From Bacteroidota bacterium (GTDB lineage Bacteria > Bacteroidota > Bacteroidia > Chitinophagales > UBA2359): a DNA stretch of 12,763 nucleotides. The DNA lies in assembly GCA_020631675.1 (NCBI GenBank), contig JAHDGT010000085.1, positions 1 to 12,763 of the forward strand, given 5' to 3'. Shown here piece after piece: positions 6,428 to 12,763 of this stretch (within the stretch, counting starts at the first letter, position 1; every line of letters starts with the position of its first letter). The notes under the pieces were generated by a model. It was not told the DNA's origin. It worked only from the letters and a program-made list of their open reading frames with translations, and made no database searches. The translations under genes were made by a program, and so were the position numbers.

Positions 6428-6715
6428 CAGCTAAGATAGGGAAGTAGAATGGAGGATAAGCAGCAATTCAAATAGCATTTTTTGAACTTAGCCCTTGCGT
6501 TTCACTATTTTTTTCATTTATCTTATACCTTTTAAACAAGAGAGTAATATTCTCGGATATTTTTTCTTGTGCATTTGAGATTCTTGAGATATTCGTTACA
6601 TTTAGACCGTTATTTTAAATCTAACATATAGTTAGAAGCAAAATAACTCATTGTATATAAGTTAATTGTTTCAACAAATATCATATTACTTCTTAATTGC
6701 TAAACGCATTGATCT
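6428..6715. other. AT-rich divergent intergenic region
   Basis: This 288-bp stretch lies between divergent meaB and the first lipoprotein gene and is very AT-rich. TGCATTTG at 6570-6577 matches seven of eight positions of the -7 box on the plus strand, but it is 139 bp from the ATG and lacks a -33 partner. No open frame, strong hairpin or long repeat was seen. It must hold promoters in both directions, and I cannot place them securely. Confidence 0.4.
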
Positions 6716-7459
6716 ATGAAAAGAGCTTTATTACTCATCGCCGTAATGGTTATGGCAGCGCAAATGTTTACAGGTTGCGCATCTTCTAGTCAAGTTTCTT
6801 GTCCGGGTTTCAACTCTAAGTCGAACACTCAGCTAGCCGCTAAGACTAAGAAAGCGAAGAAGACTAAGAAAACGAAAAAGGCAGACACTCCTAACTACGC
6901 TGCTAAGCAAAACGAGAAAGTTACCCCAGCTACAGCTGTTCAGCCTTTGGGTGCTTTCATTGAAAATGGTGTAGACCAGCAGATCGCTCCACAAACAGCA
7001 ACTGCTGCTATGGATAATGCTGCTGAGGTAGCTCCTACTAATGAGGTATTAGCTAGCCGTGCTGTAGTTCCTACTGTAACTGAAGAAACGACTAAAGCAC
7101 CTGTTGCTGTTGCAGCTCCTGCTATGACGGAGAAGCAAGCTGAGCGCTTAGACAAGCGTATGGATAAGCTAAGCACGAAGTTGGAGAAGCGTCAGAAAAA
7201 AGCTAAGCGTTCTGCAGCTATGAACGACAAAACTCGTTCTACATTAGCTTTAGTAGGCGGTATCTTAGGTATCTGCTCTATCGTTATTCCTGTTGCTGGT
7301 TTATTCATGGCTATCGCCGCATTGGTGTTAGGTATCTTAGGTCTTAAGAGTGACCGTAGAGGTTGGGCATTGACAGGTATCATCTTAGGTGGTATCGGTG
7401 TATTGTTCTTCTTCCTAGTATGGGGTGCTTTATTAGGTGGTTTATTCGCACTTTCTTAA
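6716..7459 (+). CDS. SCPGF lipoprotein with C-terminal DUF4190-like membrane domain, paralog 1
   Basis: The 247-residue protein begins with a lipoprotein signal (lipobox MFTGC, Cys21) followed at once by SSSQVSCPGF with a second cysteine. A lysine-rich stretch (43-55, KTKKAKKTKKTKK) comes next, then an Ala/Thr/Pro/Val-rich low-complexity region (57-135) and a basic helical segment ERLDKRMDKLSTKLEKRQ (143-160). The C-terminus has two hydrophobic segments (about 177-210 and 217-245) joined by LKSDRRGWALTGIILG, which resembles DUF4190-type membrane modules. The same plan recurs in the next gene, so these are tandem paralogs. Codons are strongly biased to GCT, CGT, GGT and AAG, more than in the neighbours, which suggests high expression. 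An intrinsic terminator follows at 7519-7553. The molecular function is unknown; an envelope structural role is a guess. Confidence 0.85.
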   Translation: MKRALLLIAVMVMAAQMFTGCASSSQVSCPGFNSKSNTQLAAKTKKAKKTKKTKKADTPNYAAKQNEKVTPATAVQPLGAFIENGVDQQIAPQTATAAMDNAAEVAPTNEVLASRAVVPTVTEETTKAPVAVAAPAMTEKQAERLDKRMDKLSTKLEKRQKKAKRSAAMNDKTRSTLALVGGILGICSIVIPVAGLFMAIAALVLGILGLKSDRRGWALTGIILGGIGVLFFFLVWGALLGGLFALS

Positions 7460-7518
7460 ATCGCATCTGTGAACACAAATGACTAATTATATTTTTTAGT
7501 CCCTATCCTTTTCCCTGA

Positions 7519-7553
7519 GGGGGTTAGCTCGGTTTCGAGTTAGCCCCTTTTTT
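7519..7553 (+). terminator. Intrinsic terminator after lipoprotein 1
   Basis: GGGGTTAGCTCG (7520-7531) pairs over 12 bp, with two G-U pairs, to CGAGTTAGCCCC (7536-7547) around a GTTT loop. Six T follow at 7548-7553. It separates the two lipoprotein paralogs into distinct transcription units. Confidence 0.9.
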
Positions 7554-7589
7554 ATTGAGATACAACCATTCGATGAGTTGTGAACACTT

Positions 7590-7665
7590 TAGTACGATTA
7601 TTCCACTGAAGTCGCACGATCAATCATTCCTTTCTTTTGATCGACCACTTCCAAAAATCGTACTA
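7590..7665 (+). promoter_or_regulatory. Nested leader hairpin reaching the start codon of lipoprotein 2
   Basis: Three nested inverted repeats line up: TAGTACGAT (7590-7598) with ATCGTACTA (7657-7665), GAAGT (7608-7612) with ACTTC (7647-7651), and GATCA (7618-7622) with TGATC (7638-7642). The outer right arm takes in the first base of the ATG at 7665. In RNA this would form an interrupted stem that closes over the start codon. It could be a translation-controlling leader; as DNA it could be a regulator site. Only the pairing is seen directly. Confidence 0.5.
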
Positions 7666-8510
7666 TGTCATTTAAATATTTGACCAGCCTTTCACTGATG
7701 CTTTGTGTTTGTATCAGTTTGTTTTTCACCTCCTGTTCCTCTTCCAATCAATTATCCTGCCCGGGCTTTGACCAAAAACCAGCGAAGCAATTGGCGGTTA
7801 AGCAAAAGACTAAAGACAAGAAGACGAAGAAAGTAAAAAAATCAAAAGCTAAGACTTACGAAACAGGCTTAGCGCAGGCTAATACTGTTCCCTCTACTGA
7901 TCACATGATGCCTACTTCGATTGCTCAAGCTCAGTTGGAAAATGACCCTACTCCTGCATTGGGTAATGATGTTACCGCTTCCACAAAATCCAGTTTAGAA
8001 GGCTTGACCGTTCTATCTACAGTAGACCAATTAGCCGTCTCGCCAAAAGTAGAAACAGCGCACTTAAACACAATAAACGAACCCGCGCAAGCGATAGCTA
8101 TAGCTGCTCCCTTATCAGGTAAACAAAAAGAGCGTCTGAATAAGAAGTTGGACAAGCTTGACAAAAAGCTGCAAAAGCGCCATCAAAAGAGTAAAAGAGG
8201 TGATGATGGGGATGGAGACGGAGACGGAGACGGAGATGACGAAGCGGGTCATGAGTTCAATAATAAAAGAGACCGTAGATCAAATATGGCTTTAGCTGGT
8301 GGTATTCTAGGGATAGGGGCAATTATAGGTATTGCTGTTCCTTTTGTTGGTTTCGGAATGGCCATTGCCGCTATCGTTCTAGGCGCAAAAGGCTTGAAAA
8401 GTAAGCTTAGAGGCTGGGCACTTACGGGTATTATACTAGGCTCACTTACATTATTAGGTGCACTATTTATTGGCTTAGCATTTTTATTAGCTTTTGCCAT
8501 TTTACTATAA
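7665..8510 (+). CDS. SCPGF lipoprotein with C-terminal DUF4190-like membrane domain, paralog 2
   Basis: The 281-residue paralog of the preceding gene repeats its plan: a lipoprotein signal with Cys24 (FFTSC), SSSNQLSCPGF, a lysine-rich stretch (45-62), a low-complexity middle, a basic helix KERLNKKLDKLDKKLQKR (155-172), then two hydrophobic segments (about 207-243 and 250-281) around LKSKLRGWALTGIILG. It differs by an inserted acidic Asp-Gly run (180-192) encoded by a GGAGAY hexanucleotide repeat. The middle region and codon use have diverged far more than the ends, so the duplication is not recent. The ATG at 7665 is the first base of a leader hairpin arm. A perfect bidirectional terminator follows. 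The function is unknown; lipidation and membrane association are predicted from the sequence. Confidence 0.85.
   Translation: MSFKYLTSLSLMLCVCISLFFTSCSSSNQLSCPGFDQKPAKQLAVKQKTKDKKTKKVKKSKAKTYETGLAQANTVPSTDHMMPTSIAQAQLENDPTPALGNDVTASTKSSLEGLTVLSTVDQLAVSPKVETAHLNTINEPAQAIAIAAPLSGKQKERLNKKLDKLDKKLQKRHQKSKRGDDGDGDGDGDGDDEAGHEFNNKRDRRSNMALAGGILGIGAIIGIAVPFVGFGMAIAAIVLGAKGLKSKLRGWALTGIILGSLTLLGALFIGLAFLLAFAILL
8214..8237 (+). repeat. GGAGAY hexanucleotide microsatellite in paralog 2
   Basis: Four tandem units, GGAGAC three times and then GGAGAT, encode alternating Gly-Asp inside a DDGDGDGDGDGDDE segment. The unit length keeps the frame, so slippage would lengthen or shorten the acidic run without breaking the gene. 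Paralog 1 has no such insert. Confidence 0.85.
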
Positions 8511-8539
8511 GCCTCAGCCAAAATCGCAGACGGTTAAGT

Positions 8540-8588
8540 AAACAAAAAAAGCCGATCTCAATAAAATTGAGATCGGCTTTTTTTGTTT
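8540..8588. terminator. Perfect bidirectional intrinsic terminator
   Basis: Arms of 23 bp pair without a mismatch (8540-8562 with 8566-8588) around an AAA loop. The core GCCGATCTCAAT is flanked by seven A on the left and seven T on the right, so the hairpin has a U-tract on either strand. It ends the lipoprotein 2 transcript and could also stop hemA transcripts arriving from the right. Confidence 0.93.
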
Positions 8589-8621
8589 GTTATACTACCC
8601 GCTACCCATTCTGAGTGGTTT

Positions 8622-8784
8622 AAGTACCCGGACAAAAATAATCGTTGCTTCTGACTTGCTCTTTTAGCTGTACCCTGCGTTATGAAAAGCCTCATTTAGC
8701 TCTGCTATACCTCGTTTTTCATGCCTTGCTTACAACTAAAGTAGCTGCGTCATAAGCTATACGCTTACTTTTGTCCAGATACTT
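8622..8784. repeat. 163-bp fold-back element with 16-bp inverted ends (MITE-like)
   Basis: AAGTACCCGGACAAAA (8622-8637) and TTTTGTCCAGATACTT (8769-8784) are inverted copies that differ at two of 16 positions. Inside, ATGAAAA (8682-8688) pairs with TTTTCAT (8716-8722), and there are several AGCTNTGCTATACC-like words. No clear target duplication is visible. The right end touches the hemA stop codon (8783-8785). It may be a small non-autonomous mobile element or a structured intergenic repeat; no transposase is present. Confidence 0.5.
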
Positions 8785-10060
8785 ACTTATTTTCTGAGCG
8801 GTGTTTCCCACCATGTACCAGATCAAGCAATTCCTCTTCCATAGCCTCTCTGGCTACGCGCATGGGGATACCGATGTATTTTTTCTCCATATAGTCGGCC
8901 ACCTTTAAAATGAGGGCTTTCGACTGTTCATCAAGTGCGTTGATCTCTTTTTGAAATACCAGTTCTAAGGCACGTTCTTTTACATCACGTACTTGATCCG
9001 GAATGACAGATAAAGCGCGCTCTACTTTACGTTGGTGCAAGGCGAAAACAAAATCCTCCATTCTGGCGTCGACGATCGTACGGGCTTTGACCATTTCTTT
9101 TTTACGCAATGCTAAATTCTTAGCAGCTAGGTCTCTTAATTTTTCTACCTCGATGTATTCCAAATCATCATTGTTCTCAACAATGGGTCTGGCTACATCA
9201 TTGGGTACCGCCAGATCAACGATCATGCTGCAATCGGCAGTATTGAGTTCTGCCCAGATCGCTTCTGAGATAACTGGCTCATTGGCTCCGGTACACGTAA
9301 TGAGTACGTGGAATTTTTCTTTGTAGTTAAGTAGATCTTCTAGTACGTGAGCTGTTCCGCCGAGGGTATTGGCCAGATCTTGTGCTCGCTTTAATGTTCT
9401 ATTGAAGATGGTGAAATCTTCATAGCCTGCCTTCTTTAAAAACTTACCGACCAAATCATTGGTTTGTCCAGCCCCTATGATCAGAAAGCGGGCATTAACG
9501 GGGATTTGATGTACCAACATTTCTTGCATGGCCAAAGAAACCACTGAAATGCTGTTCTCACCGATCTTGGTGTGGGTGTAAACCGATTTACCTACCGGTA
9601 TGGCCATTTTCATGACCAAGCGGATATTATCTCCCGTAAGTTTATGCTTCGCACAGAAGTCGTAAGCACTTTTTAGCTGTCCTAATATCTCACGCTCTCC
9701 TACGACCAAAGAATCCAAGGAAGACGCCACTTCAAAAATATGGCGTACACATTCTTCGCCATCATAGGTGGCAATGACATCTAATAAGCCCCCTAGACAA
9801 TGCATAGGGATATTAGGATGCAGCTTGCTGAATAGCTGAAGGATGAAGTGGTCGTTAATGGGTTCTTCGCGAACCAAAAGGAAGGTGAGGCGATTGCAGG
9901 TACATAAATAGAAGAACTCCTCGATCGCCATTTCTGACTTGATCTGGCGAAGCGTTTCTACCAAACGCTGTGGATCCGCATTAACAGAGGGTATATATTG
10001 GCCGATATGGCTGATATTAGCCGTCTTATGCGTTATGGTTATGAGTCGGAAATTCTTCAA
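8783..10060 (-). CDS. hemA: Glutamyl-tRNA reductase
   Basis: HemA reduces glutamyl-tRNA(Glu) to glutamate-1-semialdehyde with NADPH, the first committed step of the C5 route to haem and cobalamin tetrapyrroles. The 425 residues have the expected order: an N-terminal catalytic domain with Cys55 in TCNR, SLDSLVVGEREILGQ (114-128), an NADPH-binding domain with IGAGQTNDL (195-203) and NRTLKRAQDLA (220-230), and a helical dimerisation domain (about 320-415). Start choice: in this frame a TAG lies two codons upstream, no ATG occurs before residue 44, and homology begins at THKTA (10-14), so the TTG at 10060 must be the start. No other hem gene is adjacent. The stop codon lies at the edge of a fold-back repeat, which could serve as its 3' end. 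Confidence 0.95.
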   Translation of the reverse strand: MKNFRLITITHKTANISHIGQYIPSVNADPQRLVETLRQIKSEMAIEEFFYLCTCNRLTFLLVREEPINDHFILQLFSKLHPNIPMHCLGGLLDVIATYDGEECVRHIFEVASSLDSLVVGEREILGQLKSAYDFCAKHKLTGDNIRLVMKMAIPVGKSVYTHTKIGENSISVVSLAMQEMLVHQIPVNARFLIIGAGQTNDLVGKFLKKAGYEDFTIFNRTLKRAQDLANTLGGTAHVLEDLLNYKEKFHVLITCTGANEPVISEAIWAELNTADCSMIVDLAVPNDVARPIVENNDDLEYIEVEKLRDLAAKNLALRKKEMVKARTIVDARMEDFVFALHQRKVERALSVIPDQVRDVKERALELVFQKEINALDEQSKALILKVADYMEKKYIGIPMRVAREAMEEELLDLVHGGKHRSENK

Positions 10061-10165
10061 TTTCTAGCAAATGCTCTTTATCTACTTCACTATACAACAA
10101 AGCATGAAGCAGTATGTTGGCAATTCAACAGTCGATAAATATACTAGCTGTGCTTAAGTATGCCA

Positions 10166-10225
10166 CTAGCCAGCGCTAGGGAGGTGGGAGAATTCAGGTA
10201 AATACCTAATCCAAGCGCGAAAATA
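10166..10225 (-). promoter_or_regulatory. Possible hemA promoter and leader hairpin
   Basis: On the minus strand TATTTTCG (10225-10218) matches seven of eight positions of the -7 consensus, about 158 bp before the hemA TTG. The leader it would produce contains a short hairpin, CTAGC-GCTG-GCTAG (10179-10166). A leader this long is unusual for the window, and the assignment is tentative. Confidence 0.35.
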
Positions 10226-10268
10226 CAGCAGACTGACCAATTATTTGCAGTAACTTCCCCCGCTGATA

Positions 10269-10432
10269 GAGGTAGTTTAAAGTTATTTTCTCGACCTTGC
10301 CTCTAAGTCATTGATTATGAACACTTCAGCTTTTTTTCGCCCCGTACTTTTCAAGTACGAAACTCAAAAAGAGCTTCGTCTTCAAAACCAAGCACTTAGA
10401 CGCGATTCAGATGAAAAACTTTAAACTACCTC
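10269..10432. repeat. 164-bp fold-back element with perfect 16-bp inverted ends (MITE-like)
   Basis: GAGGTAGTTTAAAGTT (10269-10284) and its exact reverse complement (10417-10432) bound the element. ATA lies immediately outside both ends (10266-10268 and 10433-10435), as a 3-bp target duplication would. Nested inside are CTAAGT (10302-10307) with ACTTAG (10394-10399), T-rich and A-rich arms ending in AGC/GCT, and a central hairpin CGTACTT-TTC-AAGTACG (10343-10359). No protein is encoded. It looks like a non-autonomous IS derivative. It ends 24 bp before the methyltransferase start, so it may also supply that gene's promoter. Confidence 0.65.
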
Positions 10433-10456
10433 ATAGTAACAAAACGCGATTTTTTA

Positions 10457-11644
10457 GTGGAAGGACTGTATAAACCAGGTGGCAACAATACGCACACCAC
10501 GTTCGAAATGGTAGCGAAGACCCTATTTGGTCTTGAAGAAGTGTTGGCCACAGAGCTGATGCGCATTGGTGCGATGGTCACACAAGTAGGTAATAGAGCG
10601 GTTACTTTCAGTGGTGATCAGCGAGTGATGTACCGCGCGAATTATGAATTGCGTACGGCTTTGCGCATTTTGGTACCGATCAGACGCTTTACAGCTCGTA
10701 CCCCCAATACCCTTTATAAGCGAGTACAACAAGTGAATTGGTCTAAGTTGATGCGGGTAACGGATACCTTCGCCATCAATAGCGTGGCGAATTCGGAATA
10801 TTTCCAGCACAGCCATTATGCGTCTTTGAAGGTGAAAGATGCCATTGCGGATCAGTTCAGACGCTTACAAGGCGATCGTCCGTCTGTTGACTTGGACGCG
10901 CCCGACTTGCGCATACACATACATATATACGACGACCAGTGCACTTTATTGTTAGATAGCTCTGGAGAATCTTTGCATAAGCGCGGCTACAGGGTGAAGC
11001 AACATGCTGCCCCCTTGAACGAGGTTTTGGCTGCTGGCTTATTATTGTTGGCCGACTATAAAGGCGAACGTCCTTTTTTAGATCCTTTTTGTGGTTCTGG
11101 AACGCTTCCTATTGAAGCGGCTTTTATTGCTACTAATACACCACCTCAAAAACTGAGAAACCGTTTCGGATTTCAGCAGTGGGGGGAGTATAATGAGACG
11201 ATCTTCGAGCAGGTGAAAGAACGGGCTTTGGAGCAGATACGCCCTGCCCCTGCTCCTATTGTGGGTTGTGATATTTCTAAGCGCAATTTGGACATGGCGG
11301 CCGATCACCTGCTTATGGTAGACCTTAGCGATCAGGTGCAGCTGGAAGTTCGTGCGCTACAAGAGATGCCCGTACAAGCGGAAGGTAGTTTGTTGGTGAT
11401 GAACCCGCCTTATGGAGAACGCCTCCACCCGGAAGACATCAAGGCTTTGTACAAGGATATTGGCGATGCCATGAAGCAAAAGTGCTTGGACTCTAAGGGC
11501 TGGATCATTTGTACCAATCGCACGGCCATGAACAGCGTTGGCTTACGTCCTTTTAAGAAGCATGTGATCTATAATGGACCGCTGGAAGGGCGCTATCATG
11601 GCTATGAGATGTATTCGGGGAGTAGGAAGAAGAAACGGGAGTAA
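10457..11644 (+). CDS. THUMP-domain class I SAM-dependent RNA methyltransferase (RlmL-like N6/N2 guanine type)
   Basis: The protein resembles YpsC and the N-terminal half of RlmL, which methylate a guanine (N2) of 23S rRNA. Its 395 residues comprise a ferredoxin-like/THUMP RNA-binding half (about 18-170, starting FEMVAKTLFGLEEVLATEL) and a Rossmann methyltransferase half. The latter shows KRGYRVKQHAAPLNE (175-189), SAM motif I FLDPFCGSGTLPIEAA (207-222), acidic GCDIS with Asp272, and catalytic NPPYG (316-320). The basic tail GSRKKKRE suits RNA binding. The start is uncertain: GTG at 10457 is the only likely start upstream of the ATG at 10508, and homologs usually begin a few residues before the FEM shared here, which favours GTG. 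The exact modified base is inferred, not shown. Confidence 0.9.
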   Translation: MEGLYKPGGNNTHTTFEMVAKTLFGLEEVLATELMRIGAMVTQVGNRAVTFSGDQRVMYRANYELRTALRILVPIRRFTARTPNTLYKRVQQVNWSKLMRVTDTFAINSVANSEYFQHSHYASLKVKDAIADQFRRLQGDRPSVDLDAPDLRIHIHIYDDQCTLLLDSSGESLHKRGYRVKQHAAPLNEVLAAGLLLLADYKGERPFLDPFCGSGTLPIEAAFIATNTPPQKLRNRFGFQQWGEYNETIFEQVKERALEQIRPAPAPIVGCDISKRNLDMAADHLLMVDLSDQVQLEVRALQEMPVQAEGSLLVMNPPYGERLHPEDIKALYKDIGDAMKQKCLDSKGWIICTNRTAMNSVGLRPFKKHVIYNGPLEGRYHGYEMYSGSRKKKRE

Positions 11645-11649
11645 ATTAT

Positions 11650-11723
11650 AATTTGAAAATTGGGCAATGAGTCAATTTGAAAATGAAATTCATGGATTAC
11701 AGGCATTTTCAAATTTTCAAATT
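11650..11723. repeat. AT-rich AATTTGAAAATT repeat module, right copy
   Basis: AATTTGAAAATT (11650-11661) and AATTTGAAAATG (11674-11685) lie 24 bp apart with AATGAG in the spacer, as in the left copy on the opposite strand. Inverted copies follow at 11704-11715 and 11712-11723, so 11674-11685 and 11704-11715 form a 12-bp perfect stem with an 18-nt loop, starting 30 bp after the methyltransferase stop. It could weakly terminate transcription. Confidence 0.75.
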
Positions 11724-11740
11724 GGTAATTGTCTCATTAG

Positions 11741-12002
11741 AGTGCGCAAGGGATAGGAGTGGTACTAAATGGGATAGATGGGGTGTGAGTGCCTGCTTGG
11801 CGGGGGCGGCCCAGAGGTAGCCACCGCCAAGTAGTGCAACGAACCCCCAGATAGCCCATTTTGTAGGAACGGATAGCCCGGTACCCGCAGTGAAAGGCTG
11901 ACGCCTTTAGACATAAGACTCAAGACGTAAGACATAAGATTTCCTGCTCGACGCCAATTGCTCTGCGCGACCGTTTAAAGGCTTTTATTGCGGGTATGCG
12001 CC
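11741..12002 (+). repeat. Structured intergenic repeat, copy 2 (possible ncRNA)
   Basis: This is the second copy of the element at 2367-2632, in the same orientation. The invariant 19-nt loop is at 11805-11823, closed here by an 11-bp stem (11793-11803 with 11824-11834). GAACGGATAGCCCGGT is at 11867-11882, and the 61-bp identical block is at 11887-11947. Stem pair 4 is T-A in copy 1 and C-G here, and pair 3 is G-C against G-U, so the pairing is kept while the bases change. An extra nested frame, AAATGGG (11767-11773) with CCCATTT (11855-11861), repeats the GGGATAG/GATAGCCC motif inside the outer one. It ends at the first ATG of the DNA methyltransferase gene. Confidence 0.8.
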
Positions 12003-12763
12003 ATGATGAAACAGATGAAAAAACACACTACAAATACGACGCACAAACCGATTAAAAGTCCGCTGCGGTATCCTGGGGGGAAGTCTAGGGCGATGCGGTT
12101 TTTGCGGGATTTCATAGTGCCGCACAAGGAGCTGCGGGAGCCATTTTTCGGGGGTGGGTCTTTTAGTTTTTTTGTAGCGCAGGAGTATCCGAATAGCCAG
12201 TTGTGGGGCAATGATCTGAATTGGGATGTGTACTGTTTTTGGCAGCAGTTGAAGGAGAATAAAGGGGCTTTGGTGGCGGAAGTGCGCCGGGTTTTCGAGA
12301 CGGCGGAAGACGGGCGGGCACTGTATAGACAGTTGTTGGAACGGCGTGAAAGTGGCTTGTCGGAATTGCAGGCGGCGATTGATTTTTTTGTGTTGAACCG
12401 CATCACTTTTAGCGGTACGATAGATGCGGGCGGCTACTCGCAAATGGCGTTCGCGAAACGTTTTACGGCTTCTTGTATTGATCGTTTGGAACGGGCGGCG
12501 ACTATCGCAGCGAACATGCGTTTTACGAATGTAGATTTTGAGGCACTATTAAATGCGGAAGGACAGGAGGTATTTGTCTTTTTGGACCCGCCTTATTATT
12601 CGGTGACCCGCTCTAAGTTATATGGCAAAAAGGGGCGTTTTCATACGGGTTTTGACCACGATCGTTTTTGTGAGCAGGTGAAGGCTTGTCGACATCAATG
12701 GTTGATCACTTATGATGATTGTGCGTATGTGCGGGAGCAGTTCGCAGGTGCTGACTATTATGT
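12003..12763 (+). CDS. D12-class DNA adenine-N6 methyltransferase (3' end outside window)
   Basis: This Dam/DpnM-like enzyme transfers a methyl group from SAM to adenine N6 in a short DNA site. The frame stays open from ATG 12003 to the edge, giving 253 residues. It shows SPLRYPGGKSRA (19-30, motif X), the SAM motif EPFFGGGSFSF (46-56), a middle segment FFVLNRITFSG...GGYSQ (128-146) seen in D12 enzymes of type II restriction-modification systems and phages, and the catalytic DPPYY (195-199). ATGs at 12006 and 12015 are in frame, and 12015 (MKKHTTNTTHK) is equally plausible. Codons such as GGG, CGG and GCG are commoner than in neighbouring genes, suggesting recent acquisition. Whether a restriction enzyme gene lies beyond the edge cannot be seen; an orphan methylase is the alternative. 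Several minus-strand frames inside this gene are shadows. Confidence 0.9.
   Translation, partial: MMKQMKKHTTNTTHKPIKSPLRYPGGKSRAMRFLRDFIVPHKELREPFFGGGSFSFFVAQEYPNSQLWGNDLNWDVYCFWQQLKENKGALVAEVRRVFETAEDGRALYRQLLERRESGLSELQAAIDFFVLNRITFSGTIDAGGYSQMAFAKRFTASCIDRLERAATIAANMRFTNVDFEALLNAEGQEVFVFLDPPYYSVTRSKLYGKKGRFHTGFDHDRFCEQVKACRHQWLITYDDCAYVREQFAGADYY

Noticed and set aside
6570..6577. TGCATTTG as the promoter of the first lipoprotein gene
   Set aside because: It matches seven of eight -7 positions, but the 139-bp distance to the ATG and lack of a -33 box leave it too weak to list as a site of its own.
8249..8521. 90-residue minus-strand frame opposite lipoprotein 2
   Set aside because: It mirrors the hydrophobic tail of the plus-strand gene and has no independent start signal or motif.
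11975..12443. Two long minus-strand frames of 143 and 152 residues
   Set aside because: They are antisense to the D12 methyltransferase, whose motifs are clear, and read as low-complexity Arg/Pro/Ser-rich shadows.

Overview
The window looks like ordinary chromosome from a member of the Bacteroidota, possibly a Saprospiraceae/Chitinophagales/Sphingobacteria-like lineage; the phylum is better supported than the family. The grounds are Bacteroidota-type -7 promoter boxes (TAnnTTTG) in front of several genes, A-rich leaders without Shine-Dalgarno sequences, the HemA and THUMP-methyltransferase sequence types, SCPGF/DUF4190-like lipoproteins, and short AT-rich interspersed repeats of a kind common in that phylum.

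Layout, left to right. (1) 1-175: AT-rich repeat modules and a promoter, then a PhoR-type membrane sensor histidine kinase (239-1309). (2) An epoxide-hydrolase-like alpha/beta hydrolase (1431-2339), followed by the first copy of a ~265-bp structured intergenic repeat (2367-2632). (3) A 177-residue protein with a small N-terminal barrel-like segment (2735-3268), convergent by 3 bp with a phosphatidylcholine synthase gene, pcs (3272-4030, minus). Divergent from pcs is a TetR-family regulator (4192-4761); the shared intergenic region holds outward -7 boxes and a perfect 16-bp palindrome lying on the tetR -7 box. (4) A minus-strand pair: the GTPase meaB (5480-6427) and, 23 bp downstream, a lipoprotein version of signal peptidase I that has lost its catalytic Ser and Lys. 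(5) Two tandem paralogous lipoproteins (6716-7459, 7665-8510), each with its own strong intrinsic terminator. (6) hemA (minus) with a forced TTG start, between two ~164-bp fold-back elements (8622-8784 and 10269-10432). (7) A THUMP-domain RNA methyltransferase (10457-11644), a second AT-rich repeat module, the second copy of the structured repeat (11741-12002), and directly after it a D12-class DNA adenine methyltransferase that runs off the right edge.

The genes do not form one pathway. The most notable items are the choline-dependent lipid gene pcs with its probable TetR operator, the apparently dead signal-peptidase lipoprotein coupled to meaB, the tandem lipoprotein family, and the repeated structured element, whose two copies show a compensatory base-pair change and an invariant loop. 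The element is probably a non-coding RNA or a mobile repeat. I found no CRISPR array, no tRNA or rRNA, and no full-length insertion sequence.
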